From NCBI RefSeq assembly GCF_000186865.1, contig NW_008705563.1, forward strand, positions 1,305,482 to 1,369,481: DNA of 64,000 nucleotides, in the 5' to 3' direction. Position 1 is the stretch's first letter. Each line of letters begins with the position of its first letter. This document shows positions 41,306 through 50,311 of the stretch, piece after piece. The translations under genes were made by a program, and so were the position numbers. The stretch is from Aureococcus anophagefferens (Eukaryota; Sar; Pelagophyceae; Pelagomonadales; Pelagomonadaceae). A model generated the notes under the pieces. That model did no database searches and was not told the DNA's origin. It worked only from the letters and a program-made list of their open reading frames with translations.

Positions 41306-43405
41306 CTAGGACGCGACCTCGATGACGATGGAGCCCGAGTCCTTCTCCGCCTGGAAGGCCGCGTCGATCTGCGGCGTGAGGTCCTCCTCGCAGAGGCCGA
41401 TCGCGCCGGGGATGTTCGCCGCGACCTTCTCGCGGCCCATGGTGACGCGCTGCGCGCACTCGACCTGCGTCGTGACGCACTGGCGCATGATGTCGACCTC
41501 CGCGAGCTGGTCCTTGAGGACGGCGTCGAGCTTGGCGATCTGCTCCTTGAACGTGTCGATCGTCTTCTGGAGCCTCACGGCCCGGAGCTTCGCGTCGAAC
41601 TCCTTGGAGGCCTTGAAGTGGAACTCCCAGGCGATCCAGCCCTTGTTGAGGAAGGCGCGGCTCATGCGGTTGAGCATGCCGATCTGGAGGTGCTTGTAGC
41701 GGAGGTAGGACCGGTTCTTCTTCTGCCAGTGGATGAGCGCGATGCGCTGCATGTTGTTGAACATGTTCGTCATCGTGTGCTTGAGCTTGCCCTTCTGGGA
41801 GCCCGTGAGGCCGTCGAACATGGCGTCCATCTGCGCCTTGACGATGCGCTCGAGCGCCGCCTCGTGGATCTCCATCTCCTTGCGCGCCTTGTTGACCTCG
41901 AACGTGAGGTGCTTGATGACCGTCTCCGGCGGCAGGTTCGCCTCGTAGATGAGCTCCATCCACTTGCGCCAGGCCATGTAGACCTTCATGTTCGTGATCT
42001 TGGCGAAGAAGAGGCTCCAGGTCTTGAACATGGCCGACTCGGCCATGGCCGTCGTCTTCCAGTGGTAGAAGCCCGCGCGCTTCGCCTCGGGCCCGTTCTT
42101 GCCGAAGATGCCCATGAGGAAGGTGCGCTTCTTCATGTCCATGGACGACATGCGCGCCTCGACGTACATGCGCATCTTGTCCTCGAGGAACTCCGTCGCG
42201 ACGCCGAGCTGGAGCTTCGCGGCCGCGACCTGCGGCTCGAGCTCGACGATCGTCTTCTCGGTGGCGAAGCCGTGCGCGTGGACGCAGTCGCCGCTCCAGG
42301 CGCGCCAGGCCCGCGCCATGAGGCCCTTGGCCCGCTGCATCAAGATCTTGATGATGATCTTCACGAGCGCCGAGTGCTCGACGAAGAAGATGATGTCGTC
42401 GAGCTCGTGCATCTCGTCGTGGATCTCCTCGAGCTTGTGCGTGATGCGGTTCACGTTGTCCTGGTTGATCTTCGCGCGCTGCTGCGCCGTCATGGCCAGC
42501 GACACGCGCCGGTTGCCCTTGGCGTCCTTGGCGACGACGGGCGCGGTCCGCGTCTTCTGCATGAACTCCTCGGCCTTGAACTGGACCTTCTTCCCGTCCG
42601 GGCCCCGGCCGTCGGGCGGGCCGCCCCCGCCGCCGCCGCCGCCGCCGTAGCCGCCGCCGCCGCCGCCCCCACCGTAGCCGCCGCCCCCGCCGCCGTAGCC
42701 GCCGGAGCTCCCGCCGCCGCCGCCGGAGTAGCCGCCGCCGCCGCCGCCGTAGCCGCCGCCGCCGCCGCCGTAGCCGCCGCCCCCGCCGCCGTAGCCGCCG
42801 CCGCCGCCGCCGCCGTAGCCCCCGCCGCCGCCGCCGCCGTAGCCGCCGGACTTGGAGCCGCCGCCGTAGCCGCCGGCCGTCGGCTCGTCGCCGTTCTCGC
42901 TCTGCGGCGGGCTGTAGTCGAGGGACGGCGCGGACTGGGACGACACCATGTCGTTGCCGTAGGAGATGTCGATCTCCTTGGACCCGGCGCCGTAGCCGCT
43001 GGGCGCGTAGGACGGGTAGCCCATGGTCGCGCCGGACGCGGAGCCGCCGTAGCCGCCGCCGCCGAACGACGACGACGCGTCGTCGCCGAAGGACTTGGCG
43101 AAGGGCCGCGTCTCCGCGCCCTTGATCGCCGGCAGCTGGCTCGACATGTCGTAGGACTGGCTGAACGTCGGGTTCTGGCCCGTGATCTGCACGTCGATCA
43201 TCATGTTGCCGCCGAGCTTCGCCTCCGCCTTCGACAGCGTGATGCAGGTCTGCTCGAGCATGTACTTGACGGGCTGGAGCACGGCCCCGGCGGTCTGGCC
43301 GCCCGACGCCCCGAGGCTCCGCGACATGACCGCGCTCCCGCGGAACCACTCCTCCTCGCGCTGGAGGAGCTGGGCGCGCGTGACCTTGGGCAGCTGGAGC
43401 GTCAT
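41306..43405 (-). CDS. Gly-rich, coiled-coil protein with Trp-containing helical repeats
   Basis: This 699-residue protein has a globular N-terminus (MTLQLPKVTRAQLLQREEEW), a central low-complexity block of about 12 YGGGGG-type repeats (around 42610-42880 on the plus strand), and a long helical C-terminal half. The helical half has recurring Trp within amphipathic helices (RAWRAWSG, FYHWKTTAMAESAMFKTWSL, VYMAWRKWMELIYEAN, ALIHWQKKN, GWIAWEFHF). This is similar in spacing to Sfi1-type centrin-binding repeats, so a centrosome/basal body role is possible but unproven. The start at 43405 gives the first plausible N-terminus; a very long antisense frame upstream of it is not coding. Confidence 0.7.
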   Translation of the reverse strand: MTLQLPKVTRAQLLQREEEWFRGSAVMSRSLGASGGQTAGAVLQPVKYMLEQTCITLSKAEAKLGGNMMIDVQITGQNPTFSQSYDMSSQLPAIKGAETRPFAKSFGDDASSSFGGGGYGGSASGATMGYPSYAPSGYGAGSKEIDISYGNDMVSSQSAPSLDYSPPQSENGDEPTAGGYGGGSKSGGYGGGGGGGYGGGGGGGYGGGGGGYGGGGGGYGGGGGGYSGGGGGSSGGYGGGGGGYGGGGGGGGYGGGGGGGGGPPDGRGPDGKKVQFKAEEFMQKTRTAPVVAKDAKGNRRVSLAMTAQQRAKINQDNVNRITHKLEEIHDEMHELDDIIFFVEHSALVKIIIKILMQRAKGLMARAWRAWSGDCVHAHGFATEKTIVELEPQVAAAKLQLGVATEFLEDKMRMYVEARMSSMDMKKRTFLMGIFGKNGPEAKRAGFYHWKTTAMAESAMFKTWSLFFAKITNMKVYMAWRKWMELIYEANLPPETVIKHLTFEVNKARKEMEIHEAALERIVKAQMDAMFDGLTGSQKGKLKHTMTNMFNNMQRIALIHWQKKNRSYLRYKHLQIGMLNRMSRAFLNKGWIAWEFHFKASKEFDAKLRAVRLQKTIDTFKEQIAKLDAVLKDQLAEVDIMRQCVTTQVECAQRVTMGREKVAANIPGAIGLCEEDLTPQIDAAFQAEKDSGSIVIEVAS

Positions 43406-43753
43406 CGAAATCGCCACGTTTCTTCGACCACCGCGCCCGGCGCGTCGGCCTCCGCCTCGGGCGCCGAGCGGCTCTGCGGGAGGGCGCGGGAAAGCCGGCG
43501 CGGGGCGCCTGCGGACAGTGCGAGAGCAGCCGCCTCTCCCACTCCGCGTTGATGGAGAGAGGCCGATAGCAAGCGCGCTAGGGAGAGTTAGTTGGATATG
43601 GAAGTTCAATTCAGACTTAAAGATCTTCCGCCAGCGCTCTCCCGTCCCACGACCTCTCCCAGGTCGGGCTGCCCAGCCTGCGGGGCCGTCCATGTGAGCG
43701 CCCGGCGCGCACCCCTCGGGAGAGGCTTTTGCGCCGCGGCGGCGGCGGGAGAC
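43406..43753. promoter_or_regulatory. divergent intergenic region
   Basis: These 348 bp separate the starts of the Gly-rich protein and the channel. An AT-richer stretch (about 43592-43632, containing aattcagacttaaagatctt) lies in the middle and may be core promoter DNA. No gene or repeat was found. Confidence 0.4.
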
Positions 43754-46561
43754 ATGCCGGCGGCCCGGCTCGAGCGCTACGGGACGCGCAAGGCGCTGCC
43801 GCTCCACGAGGCCCTGCCCTACACGATGGCGCGGCCCGCCGGCGCCGTCTACGTCGAGGGCGGCGACGAGGGCAAGCAGGCCGAGGAGGAGCCCCCGTCC
43901 ATCATGCCGCCGGCCTGGACGGAGCGGGCCCTCAACGAGCGGCAGCCGTCGCGCGGCCGCGCGAGCCGGATCTCGCCGGACAAGGCGGCCGCGCCGGCCG
44001 CGGCGTCGGCGTCGCGGCGGCGGAGCCGCCTCGAGCGGCGGTCCACGAGTTCGCGGCGGTCGATGATCGGGCGGCCGCGGCAGAAGACGATGATCCGCGT
44101 CGTGAAGCGCGACGAGGCCGGCGACGACGGCGAACAGCTGCTCAACAAGGTCCGGAACCGGGGCCGGAACCGGCACCGCGACTTCCCGCCGCACTCGACG
44201 ATCGTGAACCCCAACGGCTTCCGCAAGTTCTGCTGGGACTGCGTCATCTGCGTCGTGCTCTTCTACGCGGGCATCATCACGCCCTTCATCATCGCCTTCG
44301 TGTCGACGTGCCGGCCGCGCGTGCGGTGCCCGACGTTCTGGATCGACTGCCTCTGCGACGGCCTCTTCGCCATCGACATCGGCATCAACCTGAACACGGC
44401 CTTCTTCGACGCGGCGACGCAGCGCTGGGTCCTGAGCCGGTGGCGCATCTCGCGGCGCTACGCGGGCCGCGGCGCGGGAACGGGGCGCCCGACTTCGAAG
44501 ATCTCGGCCGCGTTCCGCTCGCGTCGGCTGATTCTTGGACGAGCGAGCATCCCTCGGAGCGCTCTCGACGCGTGGATGTCTTTTTTTGCGGAACGCGCGC
44601 GCGCGGCGCGCCCGCGTTCGAAGCGACGTCGAATCGCCCAGGTGGGCAGCGCGTGGTTCGTCATCGACGTCGTGTCCATCGTGCCCTTCGGGGAGATCCA
44701 GAAGGGGTCCGGGTCCGGCGACTCCGTGAAGCTCGTGCGCCTCATCAAGCTGCTGCGGCTGCTGAAGATGGCGCGCGTCATCAAGCTGAAGCGGTTCTTG
44801 GCCGCGTACTGGAGCCACTTCCACATCACGTACCAGAGCCAGGCCATCCTCAAGTTCATCATCTTCATCGTGTCCTGCGCCCACTGGACGGCCTGCCTGA
44901 TTCGCATCCTGTCGGAGCGGCGGCGGGGCCGGGGGGACCACGACGACAAGATGGCGCCCGACACGTGGCTCGACAAGCACGGGCTCTACAACCAGGGCAT
45001 GTGGGCCGAGTACCTGGCGGCCATGGTCTGGGCCATCCAGGCGCTCAACGGGTCGGCCTTCGTCTACACCGTCGAGGAGCACCTGGGCGCGCTCGTCGTG
45101 CTCTTCGTGGGCTGCGTCGTCATCGCGTTCATGATCGGCGAGATCGCGAACGTGCTCACGTCCATGGACCCGACGGGCAACCAGTACAAGATGACCATGG
45201 ACCTGCTGGGCACCTACATGAACGAGCGCCAGTTCGGCAAGGACCTGAAGCGCAAGCTCCGCGAGTACTTCGCGCAGTGCGAGCAGCTCTTCCGCGAGAA
45301 GTACTACCAGGACATGCTCTCGTCGCTCACGCCCCAGTTCCGCGAGGTCGTCGCCGTGGAGAACATCGGCCGCTGGGTCAAGCGGCTCCGCGTCGTCCAG
45401 AACTCGGTGCTCCGGGCGTCGGGCCTCGAGGCGGGCATGCTCGTCGCGGTGTACCCGGCGGACGAGGACGGCGACCGCGCGAACCAGAGCAACGGGCCGC
45501 CCGACGGCGCCGCGGCCGACGAGCCCCAGCCGCTGCGCGGGGGCTGGGTCGTGCGCATCAACAAGGTCGAGGGCACGGTGGACGTGGCCTACACCGAGGA
45601 GGCGCCGCTCCCGGGCGAGACGTTCAGTCGGAACGCGCTCGAGGCGCACATCGACGCGGAGCGCGTGACGATGCCGCGGTTCACGGCCAAGGGCCAGCTC
45701 TGGCACCGGACCATGGCCGCGCACCGGGGCCTCATCGCCCAGCTGTCGCTGATTCTGGAGCCGACGGTCTACATGGCCGACGAGCCCATCGCCGCGGAGG
45801 GCTCCGAGGCGGACACGATGTGCCTCGTCATCTCCGGCGCGGTCATCAAGCAGGGCGCCGTGCGGCCCATGCAGTGGCCGAAGACGCACCTCATCAGCGA
45901 CGACCACTTTGGGTGCGTCGGCGAGGACATGATGCACGCGCTCGTGACGGCGTCGAAGCTCACGCGCCACTACTCGGTCCGCGCGGCGTCCAAGTGCAAC
46001 ATGTACACCATGGTCGCGGACAAGTTCCTGCGGAAGGTCGAGATGGTCCAGTTCAAGGACCTGCGGCACCACATGCGCCAGCACGTCGCCTGGAGCCTCC
46101 TCCGCGACACGGTCTGCCACCGGAACGACGTGGTCCGCGCGTGGGTCGACCAGTCGCAGACCGCGGGCGACCACGGCGCGGCCGCGGCCCTGGCGTCGAG
46201 CCTCGAGAAGGCCGTCGCCGACGCGCGCGAGGGGCTCCGCAGGGGCGTCGACGCGGGCGGCAAGCGGAAGCTCCGGCGGGCGCTCTGGACCGCCGCGGAG
46301 CTCCTCCGCGACCTCGACACGGCGCCGGACCGGGGCGACGAGTCGTCGCGCGACGCCGGGCTCCTGCCGCCGCCGCGCGCCTCCCTCATCCGCGACATCA
46401 TGAAGGCCAACGCGCTCAAACGGTCGTCGTCCCTCTACGCGAGGGCGCGCGGCGCGCCCGCGGCGCCGCCGGACGCCGCTGTGGCGGGCGTCGAGCCCCC
46501 GCCGGACCGGCCCGCGCCGCCGTCCCCGTCGGGAGACAAGAGGACGCTGGGCGCGGGGTAA
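43754..46561 (+). CDS. voltage-gated/cNMP-binding-type ion channel subunit
   Basis: Proposed structure is join(43754..44461,44642..46561), 875 residues. A basic N-terminus precedes S1 (about 157-183), S2 (194-217), S3 (WFVIDVVSIVPF), a clear S4 (KLVRLIKLLRLLKMARVIKL), S5, a pore region and S6 (LVVLFVGCVVIAFMIGEIAN). A C-linker and a cyclic-nucleotide-binding-like domain follow (residues ~600-720; ISGAVIKQG, FGCVGEDMMHAL). The fold is that of EAG/HCN/CNG channels, but the pore reads AIQALNGSAF in place of a GYG or GFG filter. The intron at 44462-44641 is a decayed introner. Because it is 180 nt without stops, retention would simply insert 60 residues between S2 and S3. Confidence 0.8.
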   Translation: MPAARLERYGTRKALPLHEALPYTMARPAGAVYVEGGDEGKQAEEEPPSIMPPAWTERALNERQPSRGRASRISPDKAAAPAAASASRRRSRLERRSTSSRRSMIGRPRQKTMIRVVKRDEAGDDGEQLLNKVRNRGRNRHRDFPPHSTIVNPNGFRKFCWDCVICVVLFYAGIITPFIIAFVSTCRPRVRCPTFWIDCLCDGLFAIDIGINLNTAFFDAATQRWVLSRWRISRRYAGRGAGTGRPTSKISAAFRSRRLILGRASIPRSALDAWMSFFAERARAARPRSKRRRIAQVGSAWFVIDVVSIVPFGEIQKGSGSGDSVKLVRLIKLLRLLKMARVIKLKRFLAAYWSHFHITYQSQAILKFIIFIVSCAHWTACLIRILSERRRGRGDHDDKMAPDTWLDKHGLYNQGMWAEYLAAMVWAIQALNGSAFVYTVEEHLGALVVLFVGCVVIAFMIGEIANVLTSMDPTGNQYKMTMDLLGTYMNERQFGKDLKRKLREYFAQCEQLFREKYYQDMLSSLTPQFREVVAVENIGRWVKRLRVVQNSVLRASGLEAGMLVAVYPADEDGDRANQSNGPPDGAAADEPQPLRGGWVVRINKVEGTVDVAYTEEAPLPGETFSRNALEAHIDAERVTMPRFTAKGQLWHRTMAAHRGLIAQLSLILEPTVYMADEPIAAEGSEADTMCLVISGAVIKQGAVRPMQWPKTHLISDDHFGCVGEDMMHALVTASKLTRHYSVRAASKCNMYTMVADKFLRKVEMVQFKDLRHHMRQHVAWSLLRDTVCHRNDVVRAWVDQSQTAGDHGAAAALASSLEKAVADAREGLRRGVDAGGKRKLRRALWTAAELLRDLDTAPDRGDESSRDAGLLPPPRASLIRDIMKANALKRSSSLYARARGAPAAPPDAAVAGVEPPPDRPAPPSPSGDKRTLGAG
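44470..44641. mobile_element. introner element, family A, old decayed copy
   Basis: This 172-bp copy keeps family-A landmarks (cggctgattcttggacgagcg, ctcggagcgctctcga, cgcgtggatg, gaagcgacgtcgaatc) but is shorter and much more GC-rich. The target duplicates (44462-44469 gcgggccg, 44642-44649 gtgggcag) still match at six of eight bases. The terminal repeats are eroded; only the cgcccag end is clear. Joining RRY to VGSAWFVIDVV requires a GC donor at 44462 and AG at 44641. Confidence 0.82.
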
Positions 46562-46753
46562 GACGTGCCGCTTAGAGAGGTAGGGTGGTGGGCAAGTGTG
46601 GGTTGGTGGGCGCGTCGAAAGCCTGTCGAACGCGTACGGACGCGTCCACGGGTTCGCCCAGGGGTTCGCCGTTCCCCGCGGATCGTTCAGCCGAGCCGTT
46701 CCAGCTTGGCCATCACGGCGTCGAGCACGGCGGCGTCGCACAGCTTGTGCGCA

Positions 46754-49228
46754 ATGGAGGACTTCGACGACGCGGCGCTGCTCGCGCTGGCGCGAAGCAA
46801 TGACTGGGGCGCGAGCCAGAACGCAAGCCAGAAGAGCCAGAAGCGCAGCGCGGCGTCGGACTCGGACTCCTCCGACGACGACCCCATCGCGTGGTCCGTG
46901 CGCAAGAAGGTCGCGAGCGGCGCGAGCGCGGTCGGGCGCAGCGCGTCCACGAGCAGCGCCTGCTTCGCGAGCAGCGCGTCCACGAGCAGCACCGTCGGGC
47001 GGAGCTCGTCCGCGAGCACCTTCGCCGCGCGGAGCTCGTCGTCGACGCCGCCGGAGACGGAGGACGACGACCGCATCGGCGAGATCGTCGAGGGCCTCAA
47101 CCCGGAGCAGCGCACGGCGGCGACGGCGCCGTCCGGCGCGCCGCTGCTCATCCTCGCGGGCGCCGGCTCGGGCAAGACGCTCACGCTCGTGCGGCGCGTC
47201 GTGTGCCTCGTGCTCCGCGAGCGGCGGCGCGCGGCGGCCGCGCGCGAGTCCTACCGCACGGTGCTCGCGCTCACGTTCTCGCGGGCCGCCGCGCGCGAGA
47301 TGAAGGAGCGGCTGACGCAGGCGCTCGGCTACGGGCCCCAGGGCTACCGCGTCGCGACGTTCCACGCGTTCGCGCTGCGGCTCGCGCGGGAGTTCGCCGA
47401 GGAGGTCCTCGGCCGGCGCCACGACTTCACGCTCGCGTCGCGCAAGGAGTCCGCGGAGCGCCTCGCGGCGCACGTGATGACGGAGGCGGCCTTCTGGGGC
47501 GGAGGCGAGGCGCCGACGCACGAGAAGGCGCTCAAGATCGCCGGCGGGCTTTTATCGGCCATCGCGAAGCTGAAGACGACGGGCGCGTCCGCCGAGAACG
47601 CGTCGCCCGCCGTCCGCGACGCCTTCGCCCACCACGAGCGCGAGAACGAGCGGCTCAACACGGCGGACATGTCGGACCTCGTGCGCTGGGCCAACGAGGT
47701 CGCGGCGGCCGCGGGCCCGGAGCTCCGGTCGCGCCACGCGCACGTGCTGGTCGACGAGTTCCAGGACACGTCGGCGCTCCAGCTGTCGCTCGCGACGGCC
47801 GTCGCGCCCGACGGCTGCGTCACCGTCGTCGGCGACGACGACCAGTCCATCTACGGCTTCCAGGGCGCCGAGGTGCGCAACTTCCAGCGCTTCGCTCGCG
47901 GCGACGCGGCGCTCGCGGCCGTCGCCGGCGGCGCGAAGCGCGGCGCGCGCGTCGTGCGCCTCCAGCGCAACTACCGGTCGTCGTCGATGATCGTCGAGGC
48001 GTCCTGCGCCGTCGTCCGCGCCAACAAGCTCCGCCTGAAGAAGGAGGTGTTTACCACTCGGGACGCGGGCGCGAAGGTCCGCGTCGTCTCCTGCCGCACG
48101 ACGGACGTCGAGCTCGACGTCGTCTGCGCGGAGCTGCGGCGGGCCCTCGCGGCCTACGGCGCCGCGGGCGGCCGCGGCGGCGCGCTCGACGGCCCGCGCG
48201 TCGCCGTGCTGTACCGCACGCACAACGTCGGCAAGACCGTCCGCGCGGCGCTCAAGAAGGCGAAGATCCCCGCGTACGTCTGCGGCCTGCGCCAGCGCCA
48301 GGCGGTGGTGCTCGAGGTCTGCGGCCTGCTCCGCTGCGTCGCCAACGGCAGGGACGACGCGGCCGTCGAGCGCTGCGTCCGCGCGCTCAAGGTCCACGGC
48401 GACGAGGAGCCGGACGAGTTCGTCGCGACGCTGCGGCGGCGCTTCCCGCGCGGCGGCCTCCTCGACGCGCTCCGCGCGGCGGCGGCGGAGGCCGCGGCGA
48501 CCAAGGGCCAGAAGCGCCGCGCGAAGACGCTCGGCCGCCTGCCCGACGCCGTCGACACGCTGCGGTGCCGCGTCGCCGAGCTCCCGCTGCGGGGCGTCCT
48601 CACGCGCTGCCTCGCCTACCTGCCGTCGGCGAACATCGCCGACCGGCTCCTCGAGGACGAGGACAACGAGCTCGTGGAGTACGCGGACGCCATCGACCGG
48701 GGCGCGGTCGTCGACGACGACGACGGCGCCGCGGCGGCGCCGCGCGAGGGCCGCCGCGCGTCGCCGACGGAGGACGAGCGCTTCGCGAACCTGCGGCTGT
48801 GGATCGACCGCGTCGTCGCGGCGCTCGACGAGGACGGCGACCTCGACCAGGCGCCGTCCGCGGGCCGCGTCTTCGTCGGCACGATCCACCAGTCCAAGGG
48901 CCGCGAGTACGACTACGTGCTCGTCTGCCGCGTCAACAACGACGTGTTGCCCCACGAGGTCGCGCTCAAGGCCAAGGACCCGGAGCCGCTCGAGGAGGAG
49001 CGCCGCGTCGCCTACGTCGCCTTCTCGCGCGCCAAGGCGGAGATGGTCGTCACCTACGCGGAGCGCTGCGGCAGCCAGGGCATGACGCCGTCCATGTTCC
49101 TCGGCGACGTCCCGAAGCACTGCGTCGAGCGGCGCCACGTCGACGACGTCGCCGAGTACGACGCGAAACCGCCCCTCGCGGACCGCAACTCGCTGGCCCC
49201 GCCGCGCAAGGCCCCGCGCTACGGCTAA
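46754..49228 (+). CDS. UvrD/PcrA-type superfamily 1 DNA helicase
   Basis: This 824-residue protein is intronless. Helicase motifs are all present: Q-motif GLNPEQRTA, motif I AGAGSGKT, Ia LTFSRAAAREMKERL, Ic ATFHAFALRL, II VDEFQDTS, III GDDDQSIYGFQGA, IV VRLQRNYRSS, V TIHQSKGREYDYV and VI RVAYVAFSRAK. It belongs to the Srs2/UvrD-like 3'-5' helicases that remove recombinase or act in repair. The N-terminal ~110 residues are Ser-rich and low complexity with repeats (SASTSSACFAS). The ATG at 46754 was chosen because it begins an acidic start (MEDFDDAALLALA) and follows a non-conserved stretch. Its TAA overlaps the stop of the convergent sulfotransferase gene. Confidence 0.88.
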   Translation: MEDFDDAALLALARSNDWGASQNASQKSQKRSAASDSDSSDDDPIAWSVRKKVASGASAVGRSASTSSACFASSASTSSTVGRSSSASTFAARSSSSTPPETEDDDRIGEIVEGLNPEQRTAATAPSGAPLLILAGAGSGKTLTLVRRVVCLVLRERRRAAAARESYRTVLALTFSRAAAREMKERLTQALGYGPQGYRVATFHAFALRLAREFAEEVLGRRHDFTLASRKESAERLAAHVMTEAAFWGGGEAPTHEKALKIAGGLLSAIAKLKTTGASAENASPAVRDAFAHHERENERLNTADMSDLVRWANEVAAAAGPELRSRHAHVLVDEFQDTSALQLSLATAVAPDGCVTVVGDDDQSIYGFQGAEVRNFQRFARGDAALAAVAGGAKRGARVVRLQRNYRSSSMIVEASCAVVRANKLRLKKEVFTTRDAGAKVRVVSCRTTDVELDVVCAELRRALAAYGAAGGRGGALDGPRVAVLYRTHNVGKTVRAALKKAKIPAYVCGLRQRQAVVLEVCGLLRCVANGRDDAAVERCVRALKVHGDEEPDEFVATLRRRFPRGGLLDALRAAAAEAAATKGQKRRAKTLGRLPDAVDTLRCRVAELPLRGVLTRCLAYLPSANIADRLLEDEDNELVEYADAIDRGAVVDDDDGAAAAPREGRRASPTEDERFANLRLWIDRVVAALDEDGDLDQAPSAGRVFVGTIHQSKGREYDYVLVCRVNNDVLPHEVALKAKDPEPLEEERRVAYVAFSRAKAEMVVTYAERCGSQGMTPSMFLGDVPKHCVERRHVDDVAEYDAKPPLADRNSLAPPRKAPRYG

Positions 49229-50202
49229 AAGTAGTCCGTCGGCCAGGTCTCGCCCGGTCCCGGGAGCGGCGGATGGCGCCGCGGGTCGAGGGTCGCGCGG
49301 ACGCGATCCGCGACCCAGGCGTAGAGCTCGGCGTCGAGGCGATTGAGCTCCTCGAGGCGCCGCAGCGACGCCGCGTCCGGCCGCCACGCGTCCGGCCGCT
49401 GGTCGCCGTGGCCGCCGGGCGCGCGCTTCCTCAGCACCGACGGCGAGACCATCACGTCCTCCGACGCGTTCGCGTTGCGCCGCTTCGCCCTCGGGAAGGC
49501 CCGCGTCACGGTCTCGAAGCAGAACGCCCGCTCCAGGTACGCGCGCGTCGCCGGGTGGCCGAGCCACTCCGTGACGAGCACGACGTCGAAGGCCCCGAGG
49601 ACCGCCTTGGCCGCGTACTCGGAGACGCAGGCCACGAGCTGCCGCCGGTGCGCGCGCGCCTGCACCGCGTCGATCCAGGCGCCGAGCGCGAGCGGCGCCG
49701 CGGACCGCTGTTTCGGCCCGCCGTGGGGCCAGCGACCGTCGTACCAGTAGCGGCTCACGATGCGCTGGATGGGCTCGCGGAACGCGATCACGAATTTCGC
49801 GCCCATCTTCGCGTAGGTCTCGGCCTTGGCGAGGTAGCGCGCGTCCGCGAACGACGACCCCTCGACGCCCATGACGCGCGGCTCCGAGCCGTAGAGGTGG
49901 AGCAGCACGCCCTCGCGGATCGTGACGGCGCCCGTGCCGTAAAGCTTCACAGCGAAGGCGCCGCAGGGCCGCGCGCAGCCGTCGCGCAGCGGCGCGCAGG
50001 GTAGTTTATTGTTCTTGTGCGCGCACGTCGCGACGTCCACGGGGTCCGCGCAGGCGCCGGACGCGTTCTTCCAGGCGGCGAGCCGGTGCTCGAGCGGCAG
50101 TGTTGTGTCGCGCACCCAGGCAGCGACCTGATGGCCGTGGTCGCCCGCAACGGCGCTGCGGAGCAGCGAGAGAGCTGTGAGAGCGGCGTGCGTGCGAGCC
50201 AT
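49225..50202 (-). CDS. sulfotransferase-family protein, secretory
   Basis: This 325-residue protein starts with a signal peptide (MARTHAALTALSLLRSAVAG). The 3'-phosphate-binding block of sulfotransferases is recognisable in FVIAFREPIQRIVSRYWYDG (Arg and Ser ligands). A Cys-rich segment (residues 50-80) suggests disulfides in the lumen. A clear 5'-PSB loop was not found: the usual GxxKxGTT region reads AVKLYGTGAVTIREGV, where KLYGTG may fill the role. It would use PAPS to sulfate a glycan or protein in the Golgi. Overlapping stops and a 109-bp divergent promoter with the EF-hand gene make it tightly packed. Confidence 0.72.
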   Translation of the reverse strand: MARTHAALTALSLLRSAVAGDHGHQVAAWVRDTTLPLEHRLAAWKNASGACADPVDVATCAHKNNKLPCAPLRDGCARPCGAFAVKLYGTGAVTIREGVLLHLYGSEPRVMGVEGSSFADARYLAKAETYAKMGAKFVIAFREPIQRIVSRYWYDGRWPHGGPKQRSAAPLALGAWIDAVQARAHRRQLVACVSEYAAKAVLGAFDVVLVTEWLGHPATRAYLERAFCFETVTRAFPRAKRRNANASEDVMVSPSVLRKRAPGGHGDQRPDAWRPDAASLRRLEELNRLDAELYAWVADRVRATLDPRRHPPLPGPGETWPTDYF

Positions 50203-50311
50203 TGAGAGCTTTTATGCGCGGGGCTTCCCGGGATCTCGCACGCTGCCCTCCAGGGAGGCTCAAACAAAAAGTGTGAAGCGATCGCGGCTGGGTTGCAGTT
50301 CTCGCTGCACG

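Noticed and set aside
42600..42880. Short tandem repeat resembling a CRISPR-like or satellite array
   Set aside because: It is coding DNA for YGGGGG repeats on the minus strand; unit lengths vary and there are no spacers.
43406..47521. Minus-strand open frame of about 1,370 codons upstream of the Gly-rich protein, antisense to the channel and helicase
   Set aside because: It is antisense to well-supported channel and helicase exons. Such long antisense frames arise because G/C-ending codons rarely create reverse stops. No domain or low-entropy protein sequence was visible.
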